Source of the DNA: Methylotenera_A sp036675645
GTDB lineage: Bacteria > Pseudomonadota > Gammaproteobacteria > Burkholderiales > Methylophilaceae
NCBI GenBank assembly: GCA_036675645.1
Contig: JAKFEP010000135.1
Span: forward strand, 1 to 22,863
Direction: 5' to 3'
DNA: 22,863 nucleotides
The notes below the pieces were generated by a model. The model searched no databases, was not told the DNA's origin, and saw only the letters and a list, made by a program, of their open reading frames with translations. A program made the position numbers and the translations under genes. Positions 11,840-19,056 of the stretch are shown here, piece after piece. The first letter of the stretch is position 1. The number at the start of each line of letters is the position of its first letter.

Positions 11840-13492
11840 CTATCTCACGTCAAAGCCTGTGTCATCTGCTTGTGCAGGGGCATCAGGTTTAATTGCTTCT
11901 AAATTTTGATCTGGAACCACAGGCGGTGGCGCATCGGGTGGCAAGGCACCTTCCATTTTGCCATTTAAGAATAAATCGCTACGGCTTGGGTCAACATAAC
12001 GATCTGTTGGTAAGCGCACCGCACCTATATTTGGCAATGGTTTGACTAGATGTGGTGTCACCACAAAAATAAGCTCGGTCTTGTCTTTTTGAAAATCTGT
12101 GCTACGGAATAGTGCACCTAGTATTGGTATCTCACCCAATATAGGGAATGCTTTAATGTTGGTAGTGGTATTGTTTTTAATTAAACCGCCAATGGCAAAA
12201 CTTTGCCCATCCATTAACTGTACGGTAGTTGACGCTCTACGAGTGGTGAATGAGGGCAAAATTGCGGTGCCGCTAACGCCTGTTGCGGTAATACCGACCC
12301 CTTCTCTGTTCAGCTCAGACACCTCAGGTGCAACTCTTAAATTGATTCTGCCACCCGCCAATACAGTTGGCGTAAATTTAACACCCACACCAAACTCTTT
12401 TTCTTCAAGGGTAACAGTTGGGATGCCATTATTGTTATTTTGTGCAACAGGAATAAAAATGGTGCCACCTGCCAAAAAGCTACCTTCCTGACCGCTAATG
12501 GCCATGATAGAAGGCTCGGCTAAAATTTTAATCAAACCGTCTCTTTTCTCCGCATCAAGTATAAAGTTTTTGTCTGCACTTTTAAAACCACTGATTGCGC
12601 CGCCAGTAGCGCTGCCTGCTGTACTTAAAAAGTCAGTAAGAAGTCGATACGTCCAGCTTCCGCTAGTTTGGCTAAAGCTCAAGCTAGCGCCCAATTTATC
12701 CAACAAAGTTTTAGAAACTTCTGCCACTTTTACTTCTAGCATCACTTGCTGCTGAGAACCCACACTTAACAAGTTGATCACTCGGGGTGATCGTGCAGCT
12801 GTGCCCTGTGCGCTTTGTCCCGCTTGGCCTTGATTAAAACTCACTACAGTTGCACCTTGGCTGCCTGATGCGGAGTTTGTTCCAAACTCTTGTGCAGACT
12901 TAGCAGCCTGCCTTCTGACATAAGCATGAGCAATTTCTTCTACGCGGTTTGCAGTGATCGCATCTTCCACAGTGCCAGACAAAATGAGCGAATCGGCTGC
13001 AGCGCTGACTTGAATGTTTTTTTCATCTGGCATCAGTGCGGTTAGTGTTTCTCGTAGTGCGTCGGGATCCATATTGACTGTTACATCGATCACGGTGCAA
13101 GTGCCTTGGGCGCTGCGAATAATCATATTGGTGGTGCCAATATTAACGCCTAATAAATACAAAGTTTTTGGTGAAATTAACTTGGCTTGAACCACGTCTG
13201 GGTTGCCAATGCTACGACTGGCGAGTGGTTCTGGTAACTTAATCAGCGTAGATTTACCTACTGGAATGATGAGTTTAGCTGGACTGGATATCGGCCCGAC
13301 ACAGTCAGCCTCTTTACCATTGCCAATTGGTTCTTGTATCACAATTGGTGTGGCAGTATTGGAAGGTTGTTTACGCGCTGCCAAGGCCGAGTTACTCAAC
13401 AAGGCAACACCAATAAGCAAGACGGTTAATTGTAGCGGCTTGTTGGCTTTAGCGATTACTTTGTGCTGATTGATCCATTTTGGCTTGAACAT
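11840..13492 (-). CDS. cpaC: CpaC/RcpA: outer-membrane secretin of the Tad pilus
   Basis: This is the outer-membrane channel for the Flp pilus. The 550-aa protein has a signal peptide (to about residue 39, ending NSALAA), an N-terminal pilus-secretin domain (about 65-145: GKSTLIKLPEPLASRSIGNPDVVQAKLISPKTLYLLG), a BON-like segment (about 145-195), a Gly/Gln-rich linker and the secretin domain (about 235-485). The last includes VMLEVKVAEVSKTLLDKLG, the GGTIFIPV region, and the secretin signature around IPILGALFRSTDFQKDKTELIFVVTPHLV. A Pro/Asp-rich tail ends the protein. The ribosome binding site is GAGAGG. A 74-bp gap separates it from cpaB, the largest within the assembly genes. Confidence 0.96.
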   Translation of the reverse strand: MFKPKWINQHKVIAKANKPLQLTVLLIGVALLSNSALAARKQPSNTATPIVIQEPIGNGKEADCVGPISSPAKLIIPVGKSTLIKLPEPLASRSIGNPDVVQAKLISPKTLYLLGVNIGTTNMIIRSAQGTCTVIDVTVNMDPDALRETLTALMPDEKNIQVSAAADSLILSGTVEDAITANRVEEIAHAYVRRQAAKSAQEFGTNSASGSQGATVVSFNQGQAGQSAQGTAARSPRVINLLSVGSQQQVMLEVKVAEVSKTLLDKLGASLSFSQTSGSWTYRLLTDFLSTAGSATGGAISGFKSADKNFILDAEKRDGLIKILAEPSIMAISGQEGSFLAGGTIFIPVAQNNNNGIPTVTLEEKEFGVGVKFTPTVLAGGRINLRVAPEVSELNREGVGITATGVSGTAILPSFTTRRASTTVQLMDGQSFAIGGLIKNNTTTNIKAFPILGEIPILGALFRSTDFQKDKTELIFVVTPHLVKPLPNIGAVRLPTDRYVDPSRSDLFLNGKMEGALPPDAPPPVVPDQNLEAIKPDAPAQADDTGFDVR

Positions 13493-13566
13493 TTTTATTA
13501 ACCTCTCGGGAGACTTGTTTTTATAATTGGTTTACATAGTTTTAAAAAGTAAGTTGTTTTGCTCGG

Positions 13567-14424
13567 TTAAAAACACTCTGCAGATTCTGTTAAGCCGGTA
13601 ATTACTTTGGTGCATTGCTTGCGAATCACAGGCGCTGCTTTTGCGGCTACTAATACTTTTTTTACAATTACTTTGGGCGGCGCTTCTGCTGTTATGGGTG
13701 CTTCAGGCAAAGGGTCTTCAAACTCTAACAACGAGTTTTTAGTTACCCCTTCTGTTTTAGCATTCAGCACATCGGCTTGATTACGCAACACCAGTGACAA
13801 ATCGCCAATGCTGCGCGCCAAGTCAATCATTTCTGCTTGTTCGGGTGATACTTCTAAGGTGACGGCATTCACCACTTTTGGAGTAGTTTCATCACGGCCA
13901 GCTTCTTGTGCCACTGCCAACACTAAAATATGCTCTAGTACGATTTTTGAGATATCTTTGCTGTTTTTATTATTGCCACTGCCTTCTTCTTTTTGCGTAT
14001 TGACAATAATGTCGACAAAGTTACCTGGTAACGCAAAGCCTGCCACACCCACCACATCGTTTACGCGCACGGTAATTGCACGTTTGCCTTCCGCAATCAC
14101 TGCGGATAGGCCACCCAATGAGCCTTCTGGTGCAAGTTTGGTCGCCAATACAGGCTCACCCACTTGCAAGGCAGATTTAGTGACACGGCCATCAAGCTTA
14201 CTAAGTTCAGAAAAGGATTCCGGCGGCATAATATTGGCAGGCCAACTCACCAATTTGAACATATTGCTGGTAAGTTTCTGACCCATATTGATTTCTTGCG
14301 TGGCTACGGCGACTTGGTTTACTTGCGTAGAACGCTGCTGCAACCATTTTGCTGCAATAAAGACTGCACCAATGGCGGCGGCCAAAGCGATTAAAAACAT
14401 GACGACCCCACGATATTTATTCAT
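13567..14424 (-). CDS. cpaB: CpaB/RcpC: SAF-domain Tad pilus assembly protein
   Basis: The 285-aa protein has one N-terminal membrane segment (about 7-27, MFLIALAAAIGAVFIAAKWL). A SAF domain follows (about 38-100: VAVATQEINMGQKLTSNMFKLVSWP), then the RcpC/CpaB domain (about 105-230) with GKRAITVRVNDVVGVAGFALPGNFVDIIV. CpaB is periplasmic and is thought to link the inner-membrane machinery to the secretin. The C-terminal tail is basic and Ala/Val-rich and carries two Cys (CTKV, ECF). The ribosome binding site AAGAGGC lies upstream of the ATG. Gene order cpaA-cpaB-cpaC is the standard one. Confidence 0.94.
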   Translation of the reverse strand: MNKYRGVVMFLIALAAAIGAVFIAAKWLQQRSTQVNQVAVATQEINMGQKLTSNMFKLVSWPANIMPPESFSELSKLDGRVTKSALQVGEPVLATKLAPEGSLGGLSAVIAEGKRAITVRVNDVVGVAGFALPGNFVDIIVNTQKEEGSGNNKNSKDISKIVLEHILVLAVAQEAGRDETTPKVVNAVTLEVSPEQAEMIDLARSIGDLSLVLRNQADVLNAKTEGVTKNSLLEFEDPLPEAPITAEAPPKVIVKKVLVAAKAAPVIRKQCTKVITGLTESAECF

Positions 14425-14463
14425 TTTTATTGCCTCTTATGTGTTAATACTTCAAAAAATCGA

Positions 14464-15024
14464 CTACTCTAAAAATCGATTCCCGGTTGTTTCTAAATAC
14501 ACAGCAATGCCTGTACCGACTGCAATCGCTAAGGCGTACGGCATGCGCCCTGCACTATTTTTCATTACATAGTCATCTACAACGTTTACGCCACTGGTTG
14601 TTTTAATGTACAAACCTGTTAGCATTAAGCGCACATTTTGGCTTAAGTGCTTAAATCGGCCTTTGAGTATGATGAAACCTATTGCCATCACACCACCCGA
14701 CAAAAACACACAAACCACTGCTTTAATGATGAGCGGGTAACCCAAAAATCCGCCCACCGCCATCATTAACTTAACATCACCTGCTGCCATACCGCGCAAC
14801 ACATACAGCGGAACAAAACAGGCAAAAGCCACTGCTACTCCCGCTAACCAGTTGATTCCGCCTGCCCCTTCTATGGCCATGCTTTGGCAAATAAAACTGG
14901 CAATTAATCCAAACACCACAATACTATTGGGAATTTTGCGTGTGCTTGAATCAGTCATTACTGCCAGTACTAACATCCAAAACAAACCTAGCATTAATGG
15001 ATTTTTAAGTAGTTCTAACCACAC
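14464..15024 (-). CDS. tadV: TadV/CpaA: prepilin peptidase (A24 family)
   Basis: This inner-membrane aspartyl protease processes Flp and the TadE/F/G-type pseudopilins. The 186-aa protein is multi-spanning and has both catalytic aspartates: Asp25 in MTDSSTRKIPN, and Asp83 in the GD motif of GMAAGDVKLMMAVGGFLG. It lacks the N-methylation domain of longer PilD enzymes, as is usual for TadV. The start is GTG at 15024, with AAAGGAA 6-7 nt upstream. It lies 111 bp after flp, behind the hairpin at 15088-15119. The C-terminal extension (about 150-186) ends in another hydrophobic stretch. Confidence 0.93.
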   Translation of the reverse strand: MWLELLKNPLMLGLFWMLVLAVMTDSSTRKIPNSIVVFGLIASFICQSMAIEGAGGINWLAGVAVAFACFVPLYVLRGMAAGDVKLMMAVGGFLGYPLIIKAVVCVFLSGGVMAIGFIILKGRFKHLSQNVRLMLTGLYIKTTSGVNVVDDYVMKNSAGRMPYALAIAVGTGIAVYLETTGNRFLE

Positions 15025-15087
15025 GGTGTTTTCCTTTATTTTTTTAACCTAACTTTAAACACTGACTTACTGGCACTCTGCTTTGAG

Positions 15088-15119
15088 TTAAAAGCACCCT
15101 GTTGAAGAGGCGCTTTTAA
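15088..15119 (-). terminator. Hairpin between flp and the assembly genes
   Basis: On the minus strand TTAAAAGCGCC pairs with GGTGCTTTTAA (11 bp, one G-U). It has no long U-run beyond its own TTTTAA, so it is more likely a partial terminator or an RNA-stabilising hairpin. Such a structure would allow much more flp mRNA than tadV-tadD mRNA from one promoter. Confidence 0.55.
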
Positions 15120-15135
15120 CGTCAGGGCAATTAAC

Positions 15136-15312
15136 TTATGGCCCAGGTGTAGGGTCAATAGCAGCTAAAATTTCTGTTAACTTGGCTTGCAATGCTGTCC
15201 CATAAGTAGAAAACAACACTGTGAGTCCTGCGACTAGCAAAGCCGCGGCAATCACATACTCAATGGCGGTGAGGCCGTCTTCGTCTTTCATAAAGTTAAC
15301 TATTGCATTCAT
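15136..15312 (-). CDS. flp: Flp: major type IVb pilin
   Basis: This is the structural subunit of the Tad/Flp pilus. The 58-aa prepilin starts MNAIVNFMKDEDG, and the cleavage site falls after Gly13. The mature protein starts LTAIEYVIAAALLVAGLTVLFS, with the Glu-Tyr pair at mature +5/+6 that defines Flp pilins. A short polar tail ends AAIDPTPGP. The ribosome binding site is AAGGAGAG, 5-6 nt before the ATG, the strongest in the locus, which fits an abundant subunit. It is the first gene of the cluster, with a long upstream region carrying a palindrome. The Pro-rich end and acidic leader are as expected for the family. Confidence 0.96.
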   Translation of the reverse strand: MNAIVNFMKDEDGLTAIEYVIAAALLVAGLTVLFSTYGTALQAKLTEILAAIDPTPGP

Positions 15313-15432
15313 GGTGCTCTCCTTAAAAATAAATAATAAAAATTAACTGCAGCAATACAACAACATTGATTGAACATTCGTTTTTGGTTCTAATGTCATA
15401 CAAGCAGTGAATAAAAAAATTTGCATGAGCAT

Positions 15433-15448
15433 GTAGGATTAATCCTAC
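15433..15448 (-). promoter_or_regulatory. 16-bp palindromic operator upstream of flp
   Basis: GTAGGATTAATCCTAC is a perfect palindrome 121 bp upstream of the flp start. LuxR/NarL-type response regulators often bind sites of this form. The half-site GTAGGA/TCCTAC recurs in the elements at 806-861 and 3351-3406. I could not place a convincing -10/-35 pair between this site and flp. Confidence 0.5.
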
Positions 15449-15524
15449 TCTTGCTATTGTAAGAAATGCACCTACCCAAACGGGTCTTAAATGGGGAATT
15501 AGCTGTAATTAGCCTGAAAAAACA
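15449..15524. other. Intergenic stretch upstream of the flp palindrome
   Basis: I see no gene. A small dyad ACCC-AAAC-GGGT lies around 15473-15484. The whole gap between flp and the doxX gene (15313-15693) contains only this dyad, the flp palindrome, the terminator-like palindrome at 15525-15540 and a possible TTGACA (-35-like, minus strand) near 15605. Confidence 0.4.
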
Positions 15525-15540
15525 TAGCCCATATGGGCTA
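15517..15540 (-). terminator. Terminator-like palindrome after the msrPQ-doxX genes
   Basis: TAGCCCATATGGGCTA (15525-15540) is a perfect palindrome followed on the minus strand by TG and six Ts. It lies about 150 bp past the doxX stop and before the flp regulatory region, so it probably insulates the two operons. Its stem has only 4-nt loop potential (6 bp with ATAT loop). Confidence 0.6.
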
Positions 15541-15693
15541 GTGATGCTTTTTTAGCTAATTTTCGCTAGACTTTTTTCTGAAAACAATGGCTATTTTTGT
15601 ATGTGTCAATAGTATATTTTCAGCGAGTGAATGAACTTAGTTAAATCAACTGCCTGTGCGAACTGGAGGAGATGCGTTACAAATGTTTTTTGA

Positions 15694-16197
15694 TTAAACT
15701 TTTTTGATTAGACTATCGACACTTAACTTGCCTGCTCCACTAAACAACAAGGGCAATAGCATAATCAACAGTAAAACTGGCAATTTGTAGTTACCAAAGC
15801 CATCACCAGCCTTATCTGTAATACGATAGCCAGTGAGTAATTCTGATAACGTATTCCACTCTGCGGGCCAATGCACTGTGGCAATGGCAACGATAGTAAG
15901 AATGATTAAAGCTAAAGAAAAGAAACGTGTGGCCACGCCCAGTACAAGCGCAAATGCGCCAATAATCTCAACATAAGTCGCCATGCTCCAGCTAATATCA
16001 GGTGGCAGTAGATTAAATGGAAATGGGAAACTGATGTCGGCAAACCAATTACTGCCATGCAACTTTTCGAATCCTGCTTCACCAAACTCCCAAGCCAGAA
16101 TCAGCCTTAGCAACAATTGAGGCAACCACTCTCCAATGCGATTAAGTTGGCTACAGACTAATTGGTATAGGTTTGTGAAGTAAGAAAATGAAAACAT
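15694..16197 (-). CDS. DoxX family membrane protein
   Basis: I chose the ATG at 16197 (167 aa), which has AGGGAG 7 nt upstream; an in-frame start at 16239 would add a tail with no ribosome binding site. The protein has about four membrane helices. The DoxX-type core includes LLLRLILAWEFGEAGFEKLHGSNWF and WSMATYVEIIGAFALVLGVATRFFSLALIILTIVAIATVHWP. DoxX proteins are small inner-membrane proteins, in some bacteria tied to thiol and oxidative stress complexes. Here it follows msrQ, which suggests a role beside the MsrPQ repair system; that is inference. It is followed by the terminator at 15517-15540. Confidence 0.85.
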   Translation of the reverse strand: MFSFSYFTNLYQLVCSQLNRIGEWLPQLLLRLILAWEFGEAGFEKLHGSNWFADISFPFPFNLLPPDISWSMATYVEIIGAFALVLGVATRFFSLALIILTIVAIATVHWPAEWNTLSELLTGYRITDKAGDGFGNYKLPVLLLIMLLPLLFSGAGKLSVDSLIKKV

Positions 16198-16249
16198 GCG
16201 TGACTCCCTAATCGTTATGTAACAGTTAGTCGCAACCACGCTGAAAGCC

Positions 16250-16897
16250 TTACATGGCTTTAGTTTTTAGCATGGCTTTATCTTTTAGTACGGCTTTTGT
16301 GTTGGCTTGATATTTATAGTACAGCCGAATACCAAATAGTATTATTAATGCTATCGCGTAATATATAGGATCAGTTAAATCCTTTTTAACCAACATCAAA
16401 AAGTGTACCACTGCCAATATAGCAATTATATAAACCAGTTGATGTAGTTTTTTCCAATTGGCTTTAAGCCGCTTAATCATATAGCTGTTGGAAGTGACGG
16501 CTAATGGAATTGCTAGTAAGAATGCGGCCAAACCAACTAATATGCGCGGGTGCTTGGTCACATCAACAAATAGTTCATCCCACAAAAAGTTGAAGTCTAG
16601 CCAAATGTATGTGATGACGTGCAAGCAAGCATAGAAAAACATGAATAAACCAAGCATCCTGCGTAATTGAATTTGCCATACCTGCCCTGTCAGCAAGCGA
16701 ATCGGTGTCATGCTTAAGGTGATGAGCAGGAAGACTAAAGCCCAAGTGCCAGTAGAGTGCTCCACAAACTCTACGGGGTTCGCGCCTAAATCATCGTTAA
16801 CCCCCAGCCAAATCAAGCGTGCTAACGGCAATAGTGCCAGCAACCACACCAAGGCTTTGATGTAAGCAATTTGCTGTTTATTCACTTGGTTTACCAA
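16250..16897 (-). CDS. msrQ: MsrQ: heme-binding membrane subunit of methionine sulfoxide reductase
   Basis: MsrQ (YedZ) passes electrons from the inner membrane to MsrP. The 215-aa protein has about six membrane helices of the ferric-reductase-like domain. Likely heme ligand histidines lie in FFYACLHVITYIWLD, KLHQLVYIIAILAVVHFLM and related segments. It starts 3 bp after the msrP stop, showing tight coupling. The reading frame offers TTG (16897) or GTG (16885) as start; neither has a strong Shine-Dalgarno, so translation may depend on coupling. The C-terminus is basic (KAVLKDKAMLKTKAM) and longer than the helix core. Confidence 0.92.
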   Translation of the reverse strand: MVNQVNKQQIAYIKALVWLLALLPLARLIWLGVNDDLGANPVEFVEHSTGTWALVFLLITLSMTPIRLLTGQVWQIQLRRMLGLFMFFYACLHVITYIWLDFNFLWDELFVDVTKHPRILVGLAAFLLAIPLAVTSNSYMIKRLKANWKKLHQLVYIIAILAVVHFLMLVKKDLTDPIYYAIALIILFGIRLYYKYQANTKAVLKDKAMLKTKAM

Positions 16898-16900
16898 AGG

Positions 16901-17965
16901 CTAAAAATTGTTGAATAAATCCATACCGGCGTACATCTGCCCTACTTGCTCGGTATAGCCATTAAACATTTTAGTTTTAATACGTGCGCCGAATAGACCT
17001 GCGCCTATTACCTTTTCAGATGATTGCGTCCAGCGTGGATGATCAACTTTGGGGTTAACGTTGGCATAAAAGCCATATTCATTTGGCCCGGCCTTAACCC
17101 AAGTGGTGAGTGGCATTTTTTCTACAAAGCGGATTTTTACAATGGATTTTCCGCCCTTAAAGCCATACTTCCATGGTGCTACTAAACGCACGGGGGCGCC
17201 ATTCTGGTTTTGTAATAGTTCGCCATATAGACCTACCGCCAGCAAAGTGAGTGGGTTATTCGCTTCATCCATACGCAGGCCTTCGATGTAGGGCCAATCA
17301 AGTATCGGCGAGCGCACACCAGGCATCGTCTTTGGATCGTTGGCTGAAGTAAACTCGATAAACTTAGCATTGCCAGTGGGCTCTGCCCATTTAACCAAGC
17401 TTGCTAAGGGTAGCCCTACCCAGGGAACCACCATTGACCAAGCTTCAACACAGCGATGACGGTAAATGCGTTCTTCAAGCGGCGCAAGCTTCATCAGTTC
17501 TTCAATACTGATGGTTTTGGCCTTTTTAACTTCACCTTCAATGCTGATCGTCCAAGGCCGTGGCTTAAATTGTGAGGAGTATCTCGCAGGGTCTGATTTA
17601 TCAGTGCCAAACTCATAATAATTATTATAGGTAGTGATATCTTCGTATTTGGTGAGCTTTTCACCGGTGCCGTATGCGGTTTTGCGGTAGCCAGTGATTT
17701 TTTTTCGTGTGCCCGCAGTTGCAGCGACTTGTTCTGCTTTTGTAGTTGCATTTGCACGCCCTAGCAAGCGACCATCTCCTTCGGTAGCGCCACCAGCAAT
17801 GGTTGCGGCACGAGCCTTTGCAGACAAAAGCAACGCTGAGCCTGTAATCAAGCCAAAGCCAGCCGCTTTAATAAAGTCTCGTCGATTATCGAATACTTCG
17901 CGCGTAGTGATTTCTGAAGCTTGTATATTGCTGGGGTTAATTGCTGATTTGTTAATAATAATCAT
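16901..17965 (-). CDS. msrP: MsrP: molybdoenzyme methionine sulfoxide reductase
   Basis: MsrP (YedY) is a periplasmic Mo-molybdopterin enzyme that reduces methionine sulfoxide in proteins. The 354-aa protein has a twin-arginine signal (NRRDFIKAAGFGL, Arg28-Arg29) followed by a hydrophobic stretch and ARA. The cofactor-ligating Cys is in YRHRCVEAWSMVVPW (about residue 172). Other family segments are PVRLVAPWKYGFKGGKSIVKIRF and HPRWTQSSE. The N-terminal extension before the Tat motif is longer than usual (27 residues), but the ATG at 17965 has AAGG upstream. It is the first gene of msrP-msrQ-doxX. Confidence 0.95.
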   Translation of the reverse strand: MIIINKSAINPSNIQASEITTREVFDNRRDFIKAAGFGLITGSALLLSAKARAATIAGGATEGDGRLLGRANATTKAEQVAATAGTRKKITGYRKTAYGTGEKLTKYEDITTYNNYYEFGTDKSDPARYSSQFKPRPWTISIEGEVKKAKTISIEELMKLAPLEERIYRHRCVEAWSMVVPWVGLPLASLVKWAEPTGNAKFIEFTSANDPKTMPGVRSPILDWPYIEGLRMDEANNPLTLLAVGLYGELLQNQNGAPVRLVAPWKYGFKGGKSIVKIRFVEKMPLTTWVKAGPNEYGFYANVNPKVDHPRWTQSSEKVIGAGLFGARIKTKMFNGYTEQVGQMYAGMDLFNNF

Positions 17966-18055
17966 ATGGTTGCCTTATTGTATATACCTTAAAACAAGTT
18001 AAACCTACCCAACTTAGTCGAGCATTTATAACAAACCTTACAATCTATTCCCCAG

Positions 18056-18982
18056 TTATTTAAGGTTTTTAAGTGATCCTTCAATTTCTGCAGCCAATTC
18101 AGTTTCACCTATGCTTTTTGCCATAGAGGAGGCCTCTGCTAACATCGTTTTTGCCTTGGCGCTATCGCCAGTTGCAGCTTTAGTGCGCGCCAACCCATAG
18201 TTTGCTAAGGTTTCATAATATGCACTGCCATTATTTTTACTAAATTTAAGCAATTTATTATAGGTATTTTCAGCGGCAGGGTAATCTTTAGCAGCCTCGT
18301 ACACTTGCCCCAAAGCCACGCTGGCATTGGCGAATTGCTCACGTGTGCCGGATCTATCATGCATCAGGGTAGCTTTTAATTGATATTCAATGGCTTCATT
18401 GTTTTTACCTAATCCATTATAGGTAGCTGCCAAGCGCTCAAAATCTTCAGCACGTTCATTGTCATTCATCGCTAGTTTACTAGCCGCCGTATAACAGGCT
18501 AATGCTGCATTTAAATCTTTATTTAATGCGTGTGTTTCGCCAATTAAATTCAAGTTGACGCGTTTAAACTGATCTAATTTTTCAGCTTCAGACATTTTAA
18601 AGCTGGTCTCAAAACTGGTAATAGCCTCTGAAAATTTGTGATTCTTCTTATGTAAATTACCAATAAAGATATGCGATAAAATCTTCTCAAAGCCAGGCTG
18701 CGATTTCTTCTCAGCCATTTCAAGTACTTTTAAGGCTTCATCATACTTGCCTTGTGCGCTTAATGCCCTGCCCTTGCACAATAAACCATCACGGTTATTA
18801 CTTTGCAGCTTTAAAATTTCCTCTGCACTTGATAGCGCAGTGTTGATATCAGCTTTATTAATCGCAGCATTGCATGCCGAAATTTTATCATTAAGTGCAT
18901 CTGCGTTTACATTAAAACTAATTGTAAACAATGAGATAAAAACTAAAGTTAAAGTGTTTTGTCTTGTATTTTTAAATTGCAT
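18056..18982 (-). CDS. Secreted TPR-repeat protein
   Basis: The 308-aa protein has a Sec signal peptide (hydrophobic TLVFISLFTISFNV, likely cleaved after VNA) and then tetratricopeptide repeats through nearly the whole mature part. Examples are GKYDEALKVLEMAEKK, HKFSEAITSFETSFK, GKNNEAIEYQLKATL, KDYPAAENTYNKLLKFS and an ending rich in Ala/Lys (TKAATGDSAKAKTMLAEASSMA). A Cys pair lies early (SACNAAI, LLCKGRAL). It is probably a periplasmic scaffold. The start follows TTAGG. It lies between ligA and msrP and probably is not functionally linked to either. No specific family name can be assigned. Confidence 0.8.
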   Translation of the reverse strand: MQFKNTRQNTLTLVFISLFTISFNVNADALNDKISACNAAINKADINTALSSAEEILKLQSNNRDGLLCKGRALSAQGKYDEALKVLEMAEKKSQPGFEKILSHIFIGNLHKKNHKFSEAITSFETSFKMSEAEKLDQFKRVNLNLIGETHALNKDLNAALACYTAASKLAMNDNERAEDFERLAATYNGLGKNNEAIEYQLKATLMHDRSGTREQFANASVALGQVYEAAKDYPAAENTYNKLLKFSKNNGSAYYETLANYGLARTKAATGDSAKAKTMLAEASSMAKSIGETELAAEIEGSLKNLK

Positions 18983-19056
18983 AATAAGCCTAATTGAGAA
19001 AAGAGAGTTTTGGGTTTGTTATCATGTTGTGACGCTATTGTAATGGGTTTAGTTGC

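Noticed and set aside
12099..12755. Two long plus-strand ORFs inside cpaC
   Set aside because: They are antisense shadows of the secretin gene, with no ribosome binding site or family resemblance.
15519..15615. Small minus-strand RNA from a TTGACA-like -35 near 15605 to the palindrome at 15525-15540
   Set aside because: No acceptable -10 hexamer at 16-18 bp; the palindrome is explained more simply as the terminator of msrPQ-doxX.
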